A stretch of 64,000 nucleotides of DNA from contig NZ_CANDOB010000001.1 of assembly GCF_947387515.1 (NCBI RefSeq), forward strand, positions 1,178,001-1,242,000, in the 5' to 3' direction. A program made the translations under genes and the position numbers. Below are positions 52,209 through 59,613 of this stretch, one piece after another. The notes under the pieces were generated by a model. That model saw only the letters and a list, made by a program, of their open reading frames with translations. It was not told where the DNA came from and ran no database searches. Source of the DNA: Alkalihalobacillus sp. CinArs1 (GTDB lineage Bacteria; Bacillota; Bacilli; Bacillales; Guptibacillaceae). Positions within the stretch are counted from its first letter, which is position 1. The number at the start of each line of letters is the position of its first letter.

Positions 52209-52706
52209 CTATTCCATCAGTCCCTCTTCGATTAATTTTGCTTCAAGCTTAGGTGTTAAATTTCGATTTGCAGGGGCTTGTGGTCCTCGACCTACAAAGT
52301 CTTCACTACAATGTGTTTCCGTGATGTAGAACGCATTATAAAGAAGTCGCCTGTCTTTGATCGTTATACCTCCGTTAGGAAAAAGATACGTACAATTCTC
52401 ATCGATTTTCGTACGTTTATCTTTACGATCTACATAGTAAAACTCATCTGTAACAGTTCCATATTCCATTTCTTCAGTAGAAGTTAGAAACATGCCATTC
52501 TTATCGTAACGAATGACGGTGAACCCTTTTTCCTTTTTTAACTTTGGTGCTCCCTCTACATTATAAACGGTGATCAATTGACCTTCGAAGCCTTCTGGAA
52601 TCAAATGCAGCGTATCTGTTTTGTCATGGTTAGTAGAAGCTTTAGACGAACATGAAACCGTACTTACAACCACAAGTGTCAAAACAAGTAGCTTGCTCCA
52701 TCTCAT
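52209..52706 (-). CDS. Small lipoprotein (DUF6843-like)
   Basis: A 165-residue exported lipoprotein. The signal peptide (residues 1-18) ends in the lipobox VSTVSC with Cys19. The mature part contains HLIPEGFEGQLITVYNVEGAP, typical of a family of bacillar lipoproteins now labelled DUF6843, and PNGGITIKDRRLLYNAFYITE. Function unknown; it probably sits on the outer face of the membrane. The ATG has GGGGGCGAAG upstream. It is upstream of, and probably cotranscribed with, the acetyltransferase gene. Confidence 0.78.
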   Translation of the reverse strand: MRWSKLLVLTLVVVSTVSCSSKASTNHDKTDTLHLIPEGFEGQLITVYNVEGAPKLKKEKGFTVIRYDKNGMFLTSTEEMEYGTVTDEFYYVDRKDKRTKIDENCTYLFPNGGITIKDRRLLYNAFYITETHCSEDFVGRGPQAPANRNLTPKLEAKLIEEGLME

Positions 52707-52785
52707 TTCTGCTTCGCCCCCATTATATAAACCAACTCTAATGAATAGTTCGACACCTACAAGAAAGTTCCTTCAGTTCAAGAAC

Positions 52786-52816
52786 GGTGCCTGTCACCCC
52801 CCGCTATTTGTCGAAG
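52786..52816 (+). repeat. REP-like element, intergenic copy (31 bp)
   Basis: This 31-bp segment starts GGTGCCTGTCACC and ends TTTGTCGAAG. It is identical in all 31 positions to 58118-58148, which lies inside the S9 peptidase gene. It contains the short palindrome GGTG-CCTGT-CACC and may be a repetitive extragenic element of the sort mobilised by TnpA-REP (RAYT) transposases. It sits upstream of the divergent lipoprotein gene. Confidence 0.85.
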
Positions 52817-52990
52817 AAAATATCAGACTATGGACTGATACGAAACCATCCTCGTGACCGGTTTAATCCAACTAATTTCTGCGTACACTGGAAGTAGAAA
52901 GAAAGAGGTAACACAGGAGAGAGCTACCGGAGAATCTTTAATAAACAGGCTGTTATATGAATAGGATGAAAGATAAAAGGAGGGTATACT

Positions 52991-53104
52991 ATGATATTTT
53001 TAATGAAGAATTTCTTCAAACCACAACCAAAACTCAAGGAAGCATTTAGAAAACATCGCGACCGTCACATCGACCGGCTTTCCGATCACCAATACCATAT
53101 ATAA
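52991..53104 (+). CDS. Small basic protein (37 aa), unknown
   Basis: A 37-codon gene with a strong AAAAGGAGGG site. The product starts MIFLMKNFFKPQPKLKEAF and is rich in Arg, Lys and His (HRDRHIDRLSDHQYH), with no clear membrane helix. I recognise no family. The consensus ribosome site and the immediately following strong terminator argue that it is expressed. It faces the dehydrogenase gene of the met operon. Confidence 0.65.
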   Translation: MIFLMKNFFKPQPKLKEAFRKHRDRHIDRLSDHQYHI

Positions 53105-53140
53105 ACCCCTGGATCTTTGCTAAGATCCAGGGGTCTTTTT
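53105..53140. terminator. Bidirectional terminator of small gene and met operon
   Basis: A perfect 13-bp stem ACCCCTGGATCTT/AAGATCCAGGGGT with a 4-nt loop; CTTTTT follows on the plus strand. It closes both the 37-residue gene and, on the other strand, the met operon. Confidence 0.93.
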
Positions 53141-53141
53141 A

Positions 53142-54224
53142 TCACTTCACTGTTTTCGTCATTTCTTCAAGCTTTAAAATCGCATTGAACAGTTCCTCTG
53201 GTGATACCTGCTTCGTAATATGAATCGTCTCTTCCTCTTTTGTTGCATATTTTGATACCGCTTTAGCCTGGACATCACTAGTGATACCAAGTTCAGCGAG
53301 TGATAATGGTAACTCTACTAACTCATAGAAAGGGATCAACTCTTTGATCTCATCCCATCGCTCTTCTAAAGCGAGCTGGGCGAGTATCCCATATGCCACT
53401 TTTTCCCCATGGAGAAAAGAGTGTGTTTCAGGCTGATGCGTTAATGCGTTATGGATGGCATGCGCTCCAGCAACCCGCCCATACTCATCGCCGAAACCTC
53501 CTACCATTCCGCTTGTTAAGAGATTCGTTTCGATCACTTTTATAAACGATTCACTTAGATGGTTGTTTCTCTGATCGACCAATGCTCTCTCTCCATGTTC
53601 TAACAGCACATCACGACAGCTTTTCGCAGCAACATACGCAAAATGAATCGGTACTGAATGTGAAGGAAGCGTTTCAATGATGCTTCTCGCTTCATACCAT
53701 TTTGCGAGTGTATCTCCAATTCCAGCACGTAGGAATCCAGGCGGTGAGTCGAGCAAGATTTCAGGTTCCACTAAAACAAGGTGCGTGCTCCTTGGGTAAA
53801 CAATATGTTTTTGGAACTCTCCTTCCTCTGAATAAATCACACTGAGAGGCGTACACGCTGCACATGTTGAAGCGAGCGTAGGTATAAGTGCAGTTTCAAT
53901 CAATAGTTCATTCGCAACTGCTTTTGCAACATCAAGAACCTTACCACCTCCCACACCTATGATAAGATCGGCACCATGAAGTCGAGCGAGCTCAGCTTGC
54001 CTTGTTATCTCAGCATTTGAGCACTCTCCTCTGTACCTCGAATATGCTGCTTTGAATCGGGAGAGATCAGGTAGATAAGGAGCAGCTGCTTCCCAAGATT
54101 TTTCTCCGTGAATAAGAAAAATGTTTTGGAACCCACCTTGCTCCAATCGATCTGGAAGTTCATCCAAAACACCTTGCTGACACTGATAGTGCCCTGGGGT
54201 TGCTCGAACATGAATTGGTTCCAT
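53142..54224 (-). CDS. Iron/zinc-containing dehydrogenase (GldA/HcxA-like)
   Basis: A 360-residue dehydrogenase of the iron-containing alcohol/glycerol dehydrogenase family. The NAD(P) loop is LIIGVGGGKVLDVAKAVAN, followed by PTLASTCAACTP. Metal ligands appear in AGIGDTLAKWYEAR (Asp), GRVAGAHAIHNAL (His) and FLHGEKVAYG (His). It is the fourth gene of the SAM-riboswitch operon, 21 bp after the permease gene, with GAAAGGAG before its ATG. E. coli HcxA (YbdH), a 2-oxo acid reductase, is also encoded next to a methionine aminotransferase, so reduction of a methionine-derived oxo acid is a reasonable hypothesis. Confidence 0.88.
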   Translation of the reverse strand: MEPIHVRATPGHYQCQQGVLDELPDRLEQGGFQNIFLIHGEKSWEAAAPYLPDLSRFKAAYSRYRGECSNAEITRQAELARLHGADLIIGVGGGKVLDVAKAVANELLIETALIPTLASTCAACTPLSVIYSEEGEFQKHIVYPRSTHLVLVEPEILLDSPPGFLRAGIGDTLAKWYEARSIIETLPSHSVPIHFAYVAAKSCRDVLLEHGERALVDQRNNHLSESFIKVIETNLLTSGMVGGFGDEYGRVAGAHAIHNALTHQPETHSFLHGEKVAYGILAQLALEERWDEIKELIPFYELVELPLSLAELGITSDVQAKAVSKYATKEEETIHITKQVSPEELFNAILKLEEMTKTVK

Positions 54225-54245
54225 AAGAAAACTCCTTTCGTGAGT

Positions 54246-54920
54246 CTAGTCCTTCTTAAGCCGTGCTGCCATTACATTACCGAGAGATTGGAGCCCCTGA
54301 ACGAGTACGATCAGCAAAAACACCGTTACGTACATCACGTCGACTTCGTAACGAAGATGCCCATATCGATAAGCAAGGTCACCTAACCCTCCTGCTCCGA
54401 CAAGCCCTGCCATCGCGGTGGCTCCGATCAATCCAATCGTCGCAATCGTAAGTCCTAATACGATGGAAGAACGCGATTCTCTTACAAGTACATGCCAGAT
54501 GATATGACGTGTCTTAATCCCCATTGCCTCATATGCTTCAACGACGCCTCGATCCACCTCAAGAAGAGCGGACTCCATCAACCTTGCTATGTAAGGAGCA
54601 GTAAAGACGACGAGCGGCACGATCACGCCTTTCACTCCGATGGTAGTGCCTGCGATAAACTTTGTAAAAGGCAGGATGAAAAACAATAAGATGATGAACG
54701 GGATGGACCTGATCACATTGATCACAGCGTTTAACAATCGGAAAAGGATCTTGTTATCTAGCGCCTTCCCAGGTCTGGTTAGCACGAGAAGCACACCGAG
54801 TGGTAATCCTAACAGCACTGAAATCAACAGCGAGATTCCCACCATCTGGAACGTTTCGATGATCGCACTCCAAATATCCGCGCCCCATAGATCGATAAAT
54901 TCCGAAATCTTAGCTGACAT
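54246..54920 (-). CDS. metP: Methionine ABC transporter permease
   Basis: A 224-residue membrane permease with five to six helices. The EAA loop MGIKTRHIIWHVLVRESRSS for contact with the ATPase is present, and the helices include IETFQMVGISLLISVLLGLP and ATAMAGLVGAGGLGDLAY. It belongs to the MetI/MetP group of D- and L-methionine importers. The ATG lies 11 bp before the stop of metN and follows CCGGAGGTGA, so the genes overlap and are coupled. Confidence 0.94.
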   Translation of the reverse strand: MSAKISEFIDLWGADIWSAIIETFQMVGISLLISVLLGLPLGVLLVLTRPGKALDNKILFRLLNAVINVIRSIPFIILLFFILPFTKFIAGTTIGVKGVIVPLVVFTAPYIARLMESALLEVDRGVVEAYEAMGIKTRHIIWHVLVRESRSSIVLGLTIATIGLIGATAMAGLVGAGGLGDLAYRYGHLRYEVDVMYVTVFLLIVLVQGLQSLGNVMAARLKKD

Positions 54921-55944
54921 GCGCGTTCACCTCCGGTACATACCCTTCTACAAAAATCCCCCGGTCTTCTAAGAACATAACCGCTCTCTTCGTTTCTGAA
55001 TCTTCTCCTTCAAGATGAACGACTATTCTACCAAAAGGTTGATCCTTAAGTTGCGTGATATTCCCTGCAAGAATAGATGGATAAATATCAAAGTTTTTAC
55101 TAAGGAGCGCAAGTGCAGGCTTTCCTGACGATTCTCCTACGAAGGAAAGCGTCACGATTTGTCCCTTCGACTCAAGCTTCTTCACGAGGGATTCAGGTAC
55201 GTCATCTTGAAACAGCGATTGTACGAATCGTTTCGTCGTAGGCGTCTTCGGTCTACTAAATAGATCAACAACGGGTCCTTGTTCAATGATGCGTCCGTTT
55301 TCCATCACGGCCACTTCATGACAAATCTTTTGAACCACGTGCATTTCATGTGTAATAAGTAAAATCGTTAGTCCGAACTCCTGGTTGATTTGCTCTAGTA
55401 AAGATAAAATCGACTCAGTTGTGTCTGGATCGAGCGCGCTCGTTGCTTCGTCACAAAGAAGAACTTCTGGCTCATGCGCTAGCGCGCGTGCAATCGCTAC
55501 TCTTTGTTTCTGTCCACCTGAGAGCTGTCCAGGATACACGTCGATCTTATCTTCGAGTCCTACAATCTGTAGATACTTTCTTACACGCGAATCGATTTCC
55601 TTTTTTGAAACGCCAGTGAGCTTAAGGGGGATGGCGATATTTTGATAAACCGTCCCCGTTTTTAATAGATTGAACGACTGAAAGATCATTCCGATTCGCT
55701 GACGTGTTTTCTTTAACTTGCCAGCTGATAGACCGGTTAACTCTACATCATTAATGAACACTTTCCCTTCTGTTGGTCTCTCTAACAGATTGACCGTTCG
55801 AACGAGGGTACTTTTACCAGCGCCACTATAACCGATCACACCATAGATCTTTCCCTTTTCAACGTTAAGGTCAACGCTATCCAGAGCCTTCGTAACAGTA
55901 GTTCCGGTTTGAAACGCTTTTGAGATATTTTCTAATCGTATCAT
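54910..55944 (-). CDS. metN: Methionine ABC transporter ATPase
   Basis: A 344-residue ATPase of the methionine importer. Walker A is GYSGAGKSTLVR (about 38-49), the signature LSGGQKQRVAIARAL and Walker B VLLCDEATSALD. The C-terminal NIL domain (about 265-344) is the methionine-binding regulatory domain that inhibits transport when the cell is replete. It is encoded 22 bp after metQ in the SAM-riboswitch operon. The ATG has GAGAGAAGG upstream. Confidence 0.95.
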   Translation of the reverse strand: MIRLENISKAFQTGTTVTKALDSVDLNVEKGKIYGVIGYSGAGKSTLVRTVNLLERPTEGKVFINDVELTGLSAGKLKKTRQRIGMIFQSFNLLKTGTVYQNIAIPLKLTGVSKKEIDSRVRKYLQIVGLEDKIDVYPGQLSGGQKQRVAIARALAHEPEVLLCDEATSALDPDTTESILSLLEQINQEFGLTILLITHEMHVVQKICHEVAVMENGRIIEQGPVVDLFSRPKTPTTKRFVQSLFQDDVPESLVKKLESKGQIVTLSFVGESSGKPALALLSKNFDIYPSILAGNITQLKDQPFGRIVVHLEGEDSETKRAVMFLEDRGIFVEGYVPEVNAHVS

Positions 55945-55966
55945 TACCTTCTCTCCTTTACCGAAA

Positions 55967-56773
55967 TTACCAGGATGCTATGACTGAGCCGTTGAATTCT
56001 TCTTCAATAAACGTCTTAACTTCATCTGACTGATAATAATCCACTAGTTTATTGATTCTCTCGTCGTCTTTATTCTCTGTTTTCGTTGCGATGACGTTCA
56101 CCCAAGGAGAATCTTCTGGTTCCATTACGAGAGAATCTTCAGTTGGAACCCGACCGCTTTCCATCGCATAGTTCGTGTTGATCGCAGCGATGGCAAGCTC
56201 ACCTAGCTGTCTTGGAATCTGCGATGCTTCAAGAGGAACAAACTCAAGATTCAACGGGTTCTTCTCAATATCCTTAATCGTTGCTTCAACACCTACACCG
56301 TCTTTTAATTCAATAATTCCTGCTTCCTCAAACAACATAAGAGCTCGGGGTTCTCCAGTAGAGTGATTCGGTAATCCTACTTTGTCACCTTTCTTCAAAT
56401 TATCAAGGTTCTCATATTGATCGGAATAGATGCCCATCGGAAAATTAATCGTCGTCGCAACCTTAGATAATTCCATTCCGCGCTCTTCTACAAAATCATT
56501 TAAATACGGTTCGTGCTGAAAAACATTCGCATCAAGCTCTCCTTCATCAAGCGCTTTGTTAGGCATAACGTAATCGTTGAACGCCACGACATCAATCTCA
56601 AAACCATCCTTCTCAGCAACTTCTTTTACTTTCTTCATCACATCTTCATGCGGTCCTGCTGTTACCCCTACCTTTAATGGCCCTTCGTTTGAACCACCTG
56701 ACTCTGCACTGCCAGAACACCCAGCTGCGACGATTAATAATAATGCACCTACTAGTAGCGATAGTTTCTTCAT
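55967..56773 (-). CDS. metQ: Methionine-binding lipoprotein
   Basis: A 268-residue substrate-binding lipoprotein of the NlpA/MetQ family. The signal peptide ends in the lipobox VAAGC with Cys19. The mature part shows LKVGVTAGPHEDVMKKVKE, KALDEGELDANVFQHEPYL and LGELAIAAINTNYAMESG, all family blocks. It binds methionine outside the membrane and delivers it to MetNP. It is the first gene after the SAM-I riboswitch, with GGGAG before the ATG. Confidence 0.95.
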   Translation of the reverse strand: MKKLSLLVGALLLIVAAGCSGSAESGGSNEGPLKVGVTAGPHEDVMKKVKEVAEKDGFEIDVVAFNDYVMPNKALDEGELDANVFQHEPYLNDFVEERGMELSKVATTINFPMGIYSDQYENLDNLKKGDKVGLPNHSTGEPRALMLFEEAGIIELKDGVGVEATIKDIEKNPLNLEFVPLEASQIPRQLGELAIAAINTNYAMESGRVPTEDSLVMEPEDSPWVNVIATKTENKDDERINKLVDYYQSDEVKTFIEEEFNGSVIASW

Positions 56774-56888
56774 TCTCCTAACTCCCTTTCTCTCCTATAG
56801 TCATTTAAAGCGTCTTTGTGCTAAATTTCGTAAGCGTACGATATCACCAGAGCGTCGGTTCCCTCCTTTGTTTCAAACCCCATAAATG

Positions 56889-57054
56889 AAAAAACTCTCT
56901 CTGATGAACAGAGAGAGTTGGGTGTTTTGCACTATGTAACTCTCTCTCATCTTTCAAACGATCGCTCGTTTGCTGGAATTAGCACCTTTCTCACGAACTG
57001 AGATGGTTGCCGGGCGTCAATGGGCCAGTCCCTCCGCCACTCTTGATAAGAGTT
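56889..57054 (-). ncRNA. SAM-I (S-box) riboswitch
   Basis: On the minus strand the leader contains CTCTTATCAAGAGTGGCGGA at its 5' end, the GGGACTGGCCC and GACGCCCGGCAACC core, the GGTGCTAATTCC block and a closing stem, the standard S-box layout. A terminator (AACTCTCTCT/AGAGAGAGTT, then TTTTTTC, 56886-56920) follows, and the ATGAGAGAGAG segment at about 56941-56951 can serve as anti-terminator partner. High SAM should stop transcription of metQ-metN-metP and the dehydrogenase gene. Confidence 0.95.
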
Positions 57055-57086
57055 TGAATTATTCATATTGTTTAACTATTCTCAAC

Positions 57087-57115
57087 AGTATAGTACCTCA
57101 CTCACCGAACGTCAA
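57087..57115 (-). promoter_or_regulatory. Sigma-A promoter of the met operon
   Basis: TTGACG (57110-57115) and TATACT (57087-57092) on the minus strand are spaced by exactly 17 bp, about 30 bp upstream of the SAM-I aptamer. Confidence 0.85.
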
Positions 57116-57141
57116 GGGCTTTTTCGACGTGGTACCGATGC

Positions 57142-57170
57142 GGTGCCTGTCACCCCTCACATTATGTCGA
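57142..57170 (+). repeat. REP-like element, degenerate copy next to S9 peptidase stop
   Basis: It starts GGTGCCTGTCACCCC and ends ATGTCGA, matching the 52786 and 58118 copies at about 24 of 29 positions. It lies directly after the stop codon of the S9 peptidase gene, which carries another copy inside its frame. Confidence 0.75.
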
Positions 57171-59165
57171 TTAATTTTTCTCGCTTTCGAGGTGTTCATC
57201 AAACCAGCCGATCAGATGGTTCAATCGCTCTACCCTTAACTCAGGATGTCCGTTTCTTGAAAGGTTGTGATCTGATTCTGGGAATCTCACAAACTTCGTC
57301 TTCTTCTCACGGTGCTTCAACGCAACGAACAACTGCTCACCTTGCTCGATCGGGCATCGGTAGTCTAGTTCGCTGTGTAGAATAAGAAGCGGTGTATCGA
57401 TTTGATCAACATATTTCAATGGTGAATGGTCCCATAACTTTGTTGGATCTTCATCAAGGTCAGCTCCCACTTCCCACTTAGTGAAGAAATAACCTATGTC
57501 GCTTACTCCGTAGAAGCTTAACCAGTTGGAGATCGAGCGCTGCGTTACAGCTGCTTTGAACACATTCGTTTTGCCAACGATCCAGTTCGTCATGAACCCG
57601 CCATAGCTGCCGCCTGTAACAAACAATTGCTCAGAATCTATGAAGCTCGTTTGCGCGACAGCTGCTTCTATCCCTGCCATGACATCGTCATAGTCGCCGC
57701 CACCATAGTCGCCACGGCATCCATTCACAAACTCCTGACCATATCCGTGACTACCACGAGGATTCGTATAGACTACTGCATATCCTCTTGATGCAAGAAG
57801 CTGAAATTCGTGCATGAATGAATTCCCATACATCATGTGGGGACCGCCGTGAATTTCTAAAACTGTTGGATACTGCTTCCCTTCCTCGAAGGAAGTCGGT
57901 TTCATAATCCAACCCTGTATGTTCAGTCCATCTCTGCTTTCATAGGTGTACGGTTGTGGAGTGGAAAGCGAATCCGCACTCAACACCTCTTCATTACAGG
58001 AAGTGATTCTTTCTATCGAGCTTTCTCCTTCTAAGGATAGCGTATAGATATCACCAACATTCACCGGATCACTGATCGCTACCGCAGCTTCACCACCCGC
58101 TACGTGAAGTGCGTAGTGGTGCCTGTCACCCCCCGCTATTTGTCGAAGGGTGCCATCTAGATGAATGGAATAGATTCCTGTGTTCCCATGTTCACTGGCA
58201 AGGAAATAGAGTGCCTTTCCATCTTCGTTCCACACCGCTCCAGACGGCTCAATTCCCCAATGGAGATCTGAAATGAGAACATCTGAACACTCGAGGTCGA
58301 TTGTTTCTGTAAGGCACGTAAATTTCTTCGATTCAATCTCAACCGTCCAAACTCTATTCAGCGTCGCACTCTCATACTCAAAGTTATGTCCAATGTAAGA
58401 TAGTGATGAACCATCTGGAGACCACCGCGGAGCTATGAAACTACTTCCTTCAGAATTAAGCCGCTCAGCTTCACATTCTTCTCCAAGATTGTGAATAAAT
58501 AGATCCGATTGGACATATGAACCTTTCTCTTCCCGTCTACTTCTTACGTATGCGATCTGTTTACCATCAGGAGACCAGCTAGCGTCCGAGTGATTCAGTT
58601 CAGCATCCGTCACCCAGTTTTCATCCCCAGTCTTTCGATCGATTACGACGACCTGTGTATGTTTCCCCTTGAGAAAACCTTTTCCATCTGCTTTGTAATG
58701 CAATTCTTCGACGACGAGTGCTTTCTTTCTTTTTTCTTCCTTCTCATCTCCACCTTTAGGAGTGCTCTCACTCAACACGAGAAGTTCAGTCCCGTCAGGT
58801 TTCCACACCGGGCGACTTGCTCCATTTTTTAGAGAGGTTACCTGTTCGGCTTCACCTCCGAAAGCAGATATGATCCATATTTGATTTTCTCCCGAACGGT
58901 TTGAAACAAACGCGATTTCCTTTCCATCAGGAGACCATCTTGGAGAAGAATCAAGATGGCGAGACCCGGGCGATGTCCAGGCCACTTCTTCACCACTCTC
59001 ACGATCGATCATGACGAGATAAGAAGCATACTCTCGATCCTCAGTAATTTTTTTCTTCACATAGATCACTTTTTTACCGTCAGGAGAAAGCTGAGGGTCT
59101 CCTACAAATACCAGGTCATATAGTGACGTTGCCTGGAGATTTTCTTTCTCTATCTTTGTTTTCAT
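57171..59165 (-). CDS. S9 family prolyl-oligopeptidase-like serine peptidase
   Basis: A 664-residue cytoplasmic peptidase of the acylaminoacyl-peptidase/YuxL group. The first 400 residues form a beta-propeller with repeated RWSPDGK- and SWSPDGKQI-type blades. The alpha/beta-hydrolase domain has Ser520 in GGSYGGFMTNW, Asp601 in HSELDYRCP and His633 in PESDHNLSRNG, a complete triad. Residues about 340-350 (LRQIAGGDRHH) are encoded by the 31-bp REP-like repeat at 58118-58148, inside the propeller; the frame is kept. Likely role: degrading imported peptides, in keeping with the opp genes next door. The ATG has AGAGGTG upstream. Confidence 0.92.
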   Translation of the reverse strand: MKTKIEKENLQATSLYDLVFVGDPQLSPDGKKVIYVKKKITEDREYASYLVMIDRESGEEVAWTSPGSRHLDSSPRWSPDGKEIAFVSNRSGENQIWIISAFGGEAEQVTSLKNGASRPVWKPDGTELLVLSESTPKGGDEKEEKRKKALVVEELHYKADGKGFLKGKHTQVVVIDRKTGDENWVTDAELNHSDASWSPDGKQIAYVRSRREEKGSYVQSDLFIHNLGEECEAERLNSEGSSFIAPRWSPDGSSLSYIGHNFEYESATLNRVWTVEIESKKFTCLTETIDLECSDVLISDLHWGIEPSGAVWNEDGKALYFLASEHGNTGIYSIHLDGTLRQIAGGDRHHYALHVAGGEAAVAISDPVNVGDIYTLSLEGESSIERITSCNEEVLSADSLSTPQPYTYESRDGLNIQGWIMKPTSFEEGKQYPTVLEIHGGPHMMYGNSFMHEFQLLASRGYAVVYTNPRGSHGYGQEFVNGCRGDYGGGDYDDVMAGIEAAVAQTSFIDSEQLFVTGGSYGGFMTNWIVGKTNVFKAAVTQRSISNWLSFYGVSDIGYFFTKWEVGADLDEDPTKLWDHSPLKYVDQIDTPLLILHSELDYRCPIEQGEQLFVALKHREKKTKFVRFPESDHNLSRNGHPELRVERLNHLIGWFDEHLESEKN
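58118..58148 (+). repeat. REP-like element inside the S9 peptidase gene (31 bp)
   Basis: Identical over 31 bp to the intergenic copy at 52786-52816 (GGTGCCTGTCACC ... TTTGTCGAAG). On the coding strand it is read in frame. An exact match of this length, 5.3 kb apart, is not expected by chance, so either the element was inserted into the propeller or the gene sequence was the source of a copy. Confidence 0.85.
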
Positions 59166-59187
59166 CTAAACACCTCTCCTCATCGTT

Positions 59188-59556
59188 TCAAATAAATAGA
59201 AATACACCTGCTACTGACAGTCCTGTAAGTCCGGTGCCTGCTCCGTAACATATAAGAATTCCACTTACGAGCACTCGTTCCTTCCAATCTGTAAAACTCG
59301 GGTCCCTCTTCACCTGCTCATCGACACGTTCCATGGAGCGTGACCGGGGCACGATCATTCGGTGGATCTTAGAAAAACCTTCGAACAATAAGGTTAGGAA
59401 GCCACTTTTTAACACCACTAAAATCGTTCCAACCGTTAGCGCAATAATCCCCCAATAAAATGAACGATTAACAAATTGAATAGCGTCGCCTTGAATAAAC
59501 CAAAACATGAACGCCACAATAAAAGATCCTAGCAAAGCTAGTCCATACCTTCGCAT
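59188..59556 (-). CDS. Small membrane protein (DUF3899-like)
   Basis: A 122-residue membrane protein with three to four helices (LALLGSFIVAFMFWFIQ, FYWGIIALTVGTILVVLKSG and the C-terminal LICYGAGTGLTGLSVAGVFL) around a basic cytoplasmic loop (RMIVPRSRSMERVDEQVKRD). It resembles the DUF3899 family, often encoded beside oligopeptide transporters in bacilli; function unknown. The ATG at 59556 lies nine bases after AAAGG; the ATG three codons earlier overlaps that site. It follows oppA after a strong hairpin. Confidence 0.68.
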   Translation of the reverse strand: MRRYGLALLGSFIVAFMFWFIQGDAIQFVNRSFYWGIIALTVGTILVVLKSGFLTLLFEGFSKIHRMIVPRSRSMERVDEQVKRDPSFTDWKERVLVSGILICYGAGTGLTGLSVAGVFLFI

Positions 59557-59579
59557 CTCGCTCATCCTTTCAAGGTAAA

Positions 59580-59604
59580 GGAAGATCTGCTGAGCAGATC
59601 TTCC
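59580..59604 (-). terminator. Hairpin after oppA
   Basis: A perfect 12-bp palindrome arm GGAAGATCTGCT/AGCAGATCTTCC, with a TTTACC tail on the minus strand, directly downstream of oppA. It may stop or partly stop transcription before the DUF3899-like gene. Confidence 0.75.
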
Positions 59605-59613
59605 TCTATTACA

